5,392 bases of DNA, from the NCBI GenBank assembly GCA_964470285.1, contig CAYYBZ010000167.1:1-5392 (forward strand). The letters run 5' to 3'. Positions 5,346 through 5,392 of the stretch are shown piece after piece. A program made the translations under genes and the position numbers. The notes under the pieces were generated by a model. It made no database searches. It was not told the origin of the DNA and worked only from the letters and a program-made list of their open reading frames with translations. The first letter of the stretch is position 1. Each line of letters opens with the position of its first letter. The DNA comes from CAYYBZ01 sp964470285 [NCBI: uncultured Oligoflexia bacterium] (lineage in GTDB: Bacteria > Bdellovibrionota_G > CAYYBZ01).

Positions 5346-5380
5346 AGTCGCAGTTATGAGCGCAGCGATTTACTGCGACT
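5346..5380. repeat. 9-base inverted repeat with 17-base loop
   Basis: AGTCGCAGT (5346-5354) pairs perfectly with ACTGCGACT (5372-5380). The loop carries GAGCGCAGCG. It lies 12 bases from the right edge, so its relation to the next gene cannot be judged. No T-run follows within the window. Confidence 0.5.
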
Positions 5381-5392
5381 TACCCTTGTAAC

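Larger units (their letters stand above)
5045..5392. other. Intergenic region with three inverted repeats, no gene seen
   Basis: About 350 bases upstream of the ATPase contain no ORF of more than a few dozen codons with a plausible start on either strand. It holds three hairpins: 5112-5139 (perfect), 5283-5324 and 5346-5380. It should also contain the ATPase promoter; GATAAT on the minus strand just before the upstream ATG at 5044 is a possible -10, but I see no well-spaced -35. Higher-GC patches (for example 5251-5283) contrast with the AT-rich genes. Confidence 0.55.

Noticed and set aside
5045-5392. Integron attC site or cassette boundary
   Set aside because: Single matches to the degenerate core sites exist (GTTGAGC on the minus strand), but no properly spaced complementary R''/L''/L'/R' arrangement was found.

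Overview
This is an AT-rich, Gram-negative-looking accessory region. Genes sit on both strands, intergenic spacers are long and rich in inverted repeats, and at least one gene is decayed. A spirochaete such as Leptospira is my tentative guess, from the overall composition, the style of the repeats and the mix of gene families. No ribosomal or tRNA gene is present to confirm it.

Left part (1-2370): the window opens inside the 3' end of a plus-strand gene with a STAS-like DUF4325 domain. A 217-base spacer (331-547) follows and contains one copy of a diverged repeat. Two minus-strand genes come next. One is a predicted exported HExxH metallopeptidase-like protein (548-1645). The other, upstream of it, is a CPBP/CAAX-type intramembrane protease gene (1844-2370) that is shortened at its 5' end and split by a frameshift into two reading frames overlapping at TAATG.

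Middle (2368-3832): a second copy of the 80-base repeat overlaps the 5' end of the CPBP remnant. Two strong hairpins follow (2477-2508 and 2519-2540). Then comes a compact two-gene operon: an XRE-type repressor (2700-3062) and an ImmA/IrrE-type metallopeptidase (3064-3738). This is the classic arrangement in which the peptidase inactivates the repressor. The operon is preceded by an elaborate operator with three copies of an 11-base site. One arm of its outer inverted repeat covers the Shine-Dalgarno sequence. A second copy of the GCAA-loop hairpin (3812-3831) lies after the operon, so the module is bracketed by related hairpins.

Right part (3839-5392): a minus-strand AAA_14/DUF4143 ATPase, with its nucleotide-binding and nuclease-like motifs intact, converges on the XRE-ImmA operon. 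The last ~350 bases hold no credible gene but contain three separate inverted repeats.

The genes do not form one obvious pathway. The XRE-ImmA operon is the only clear functional unit. The others look like independent accessory genes, of types often found in genomic islands, collected among dispersed structured repeats.
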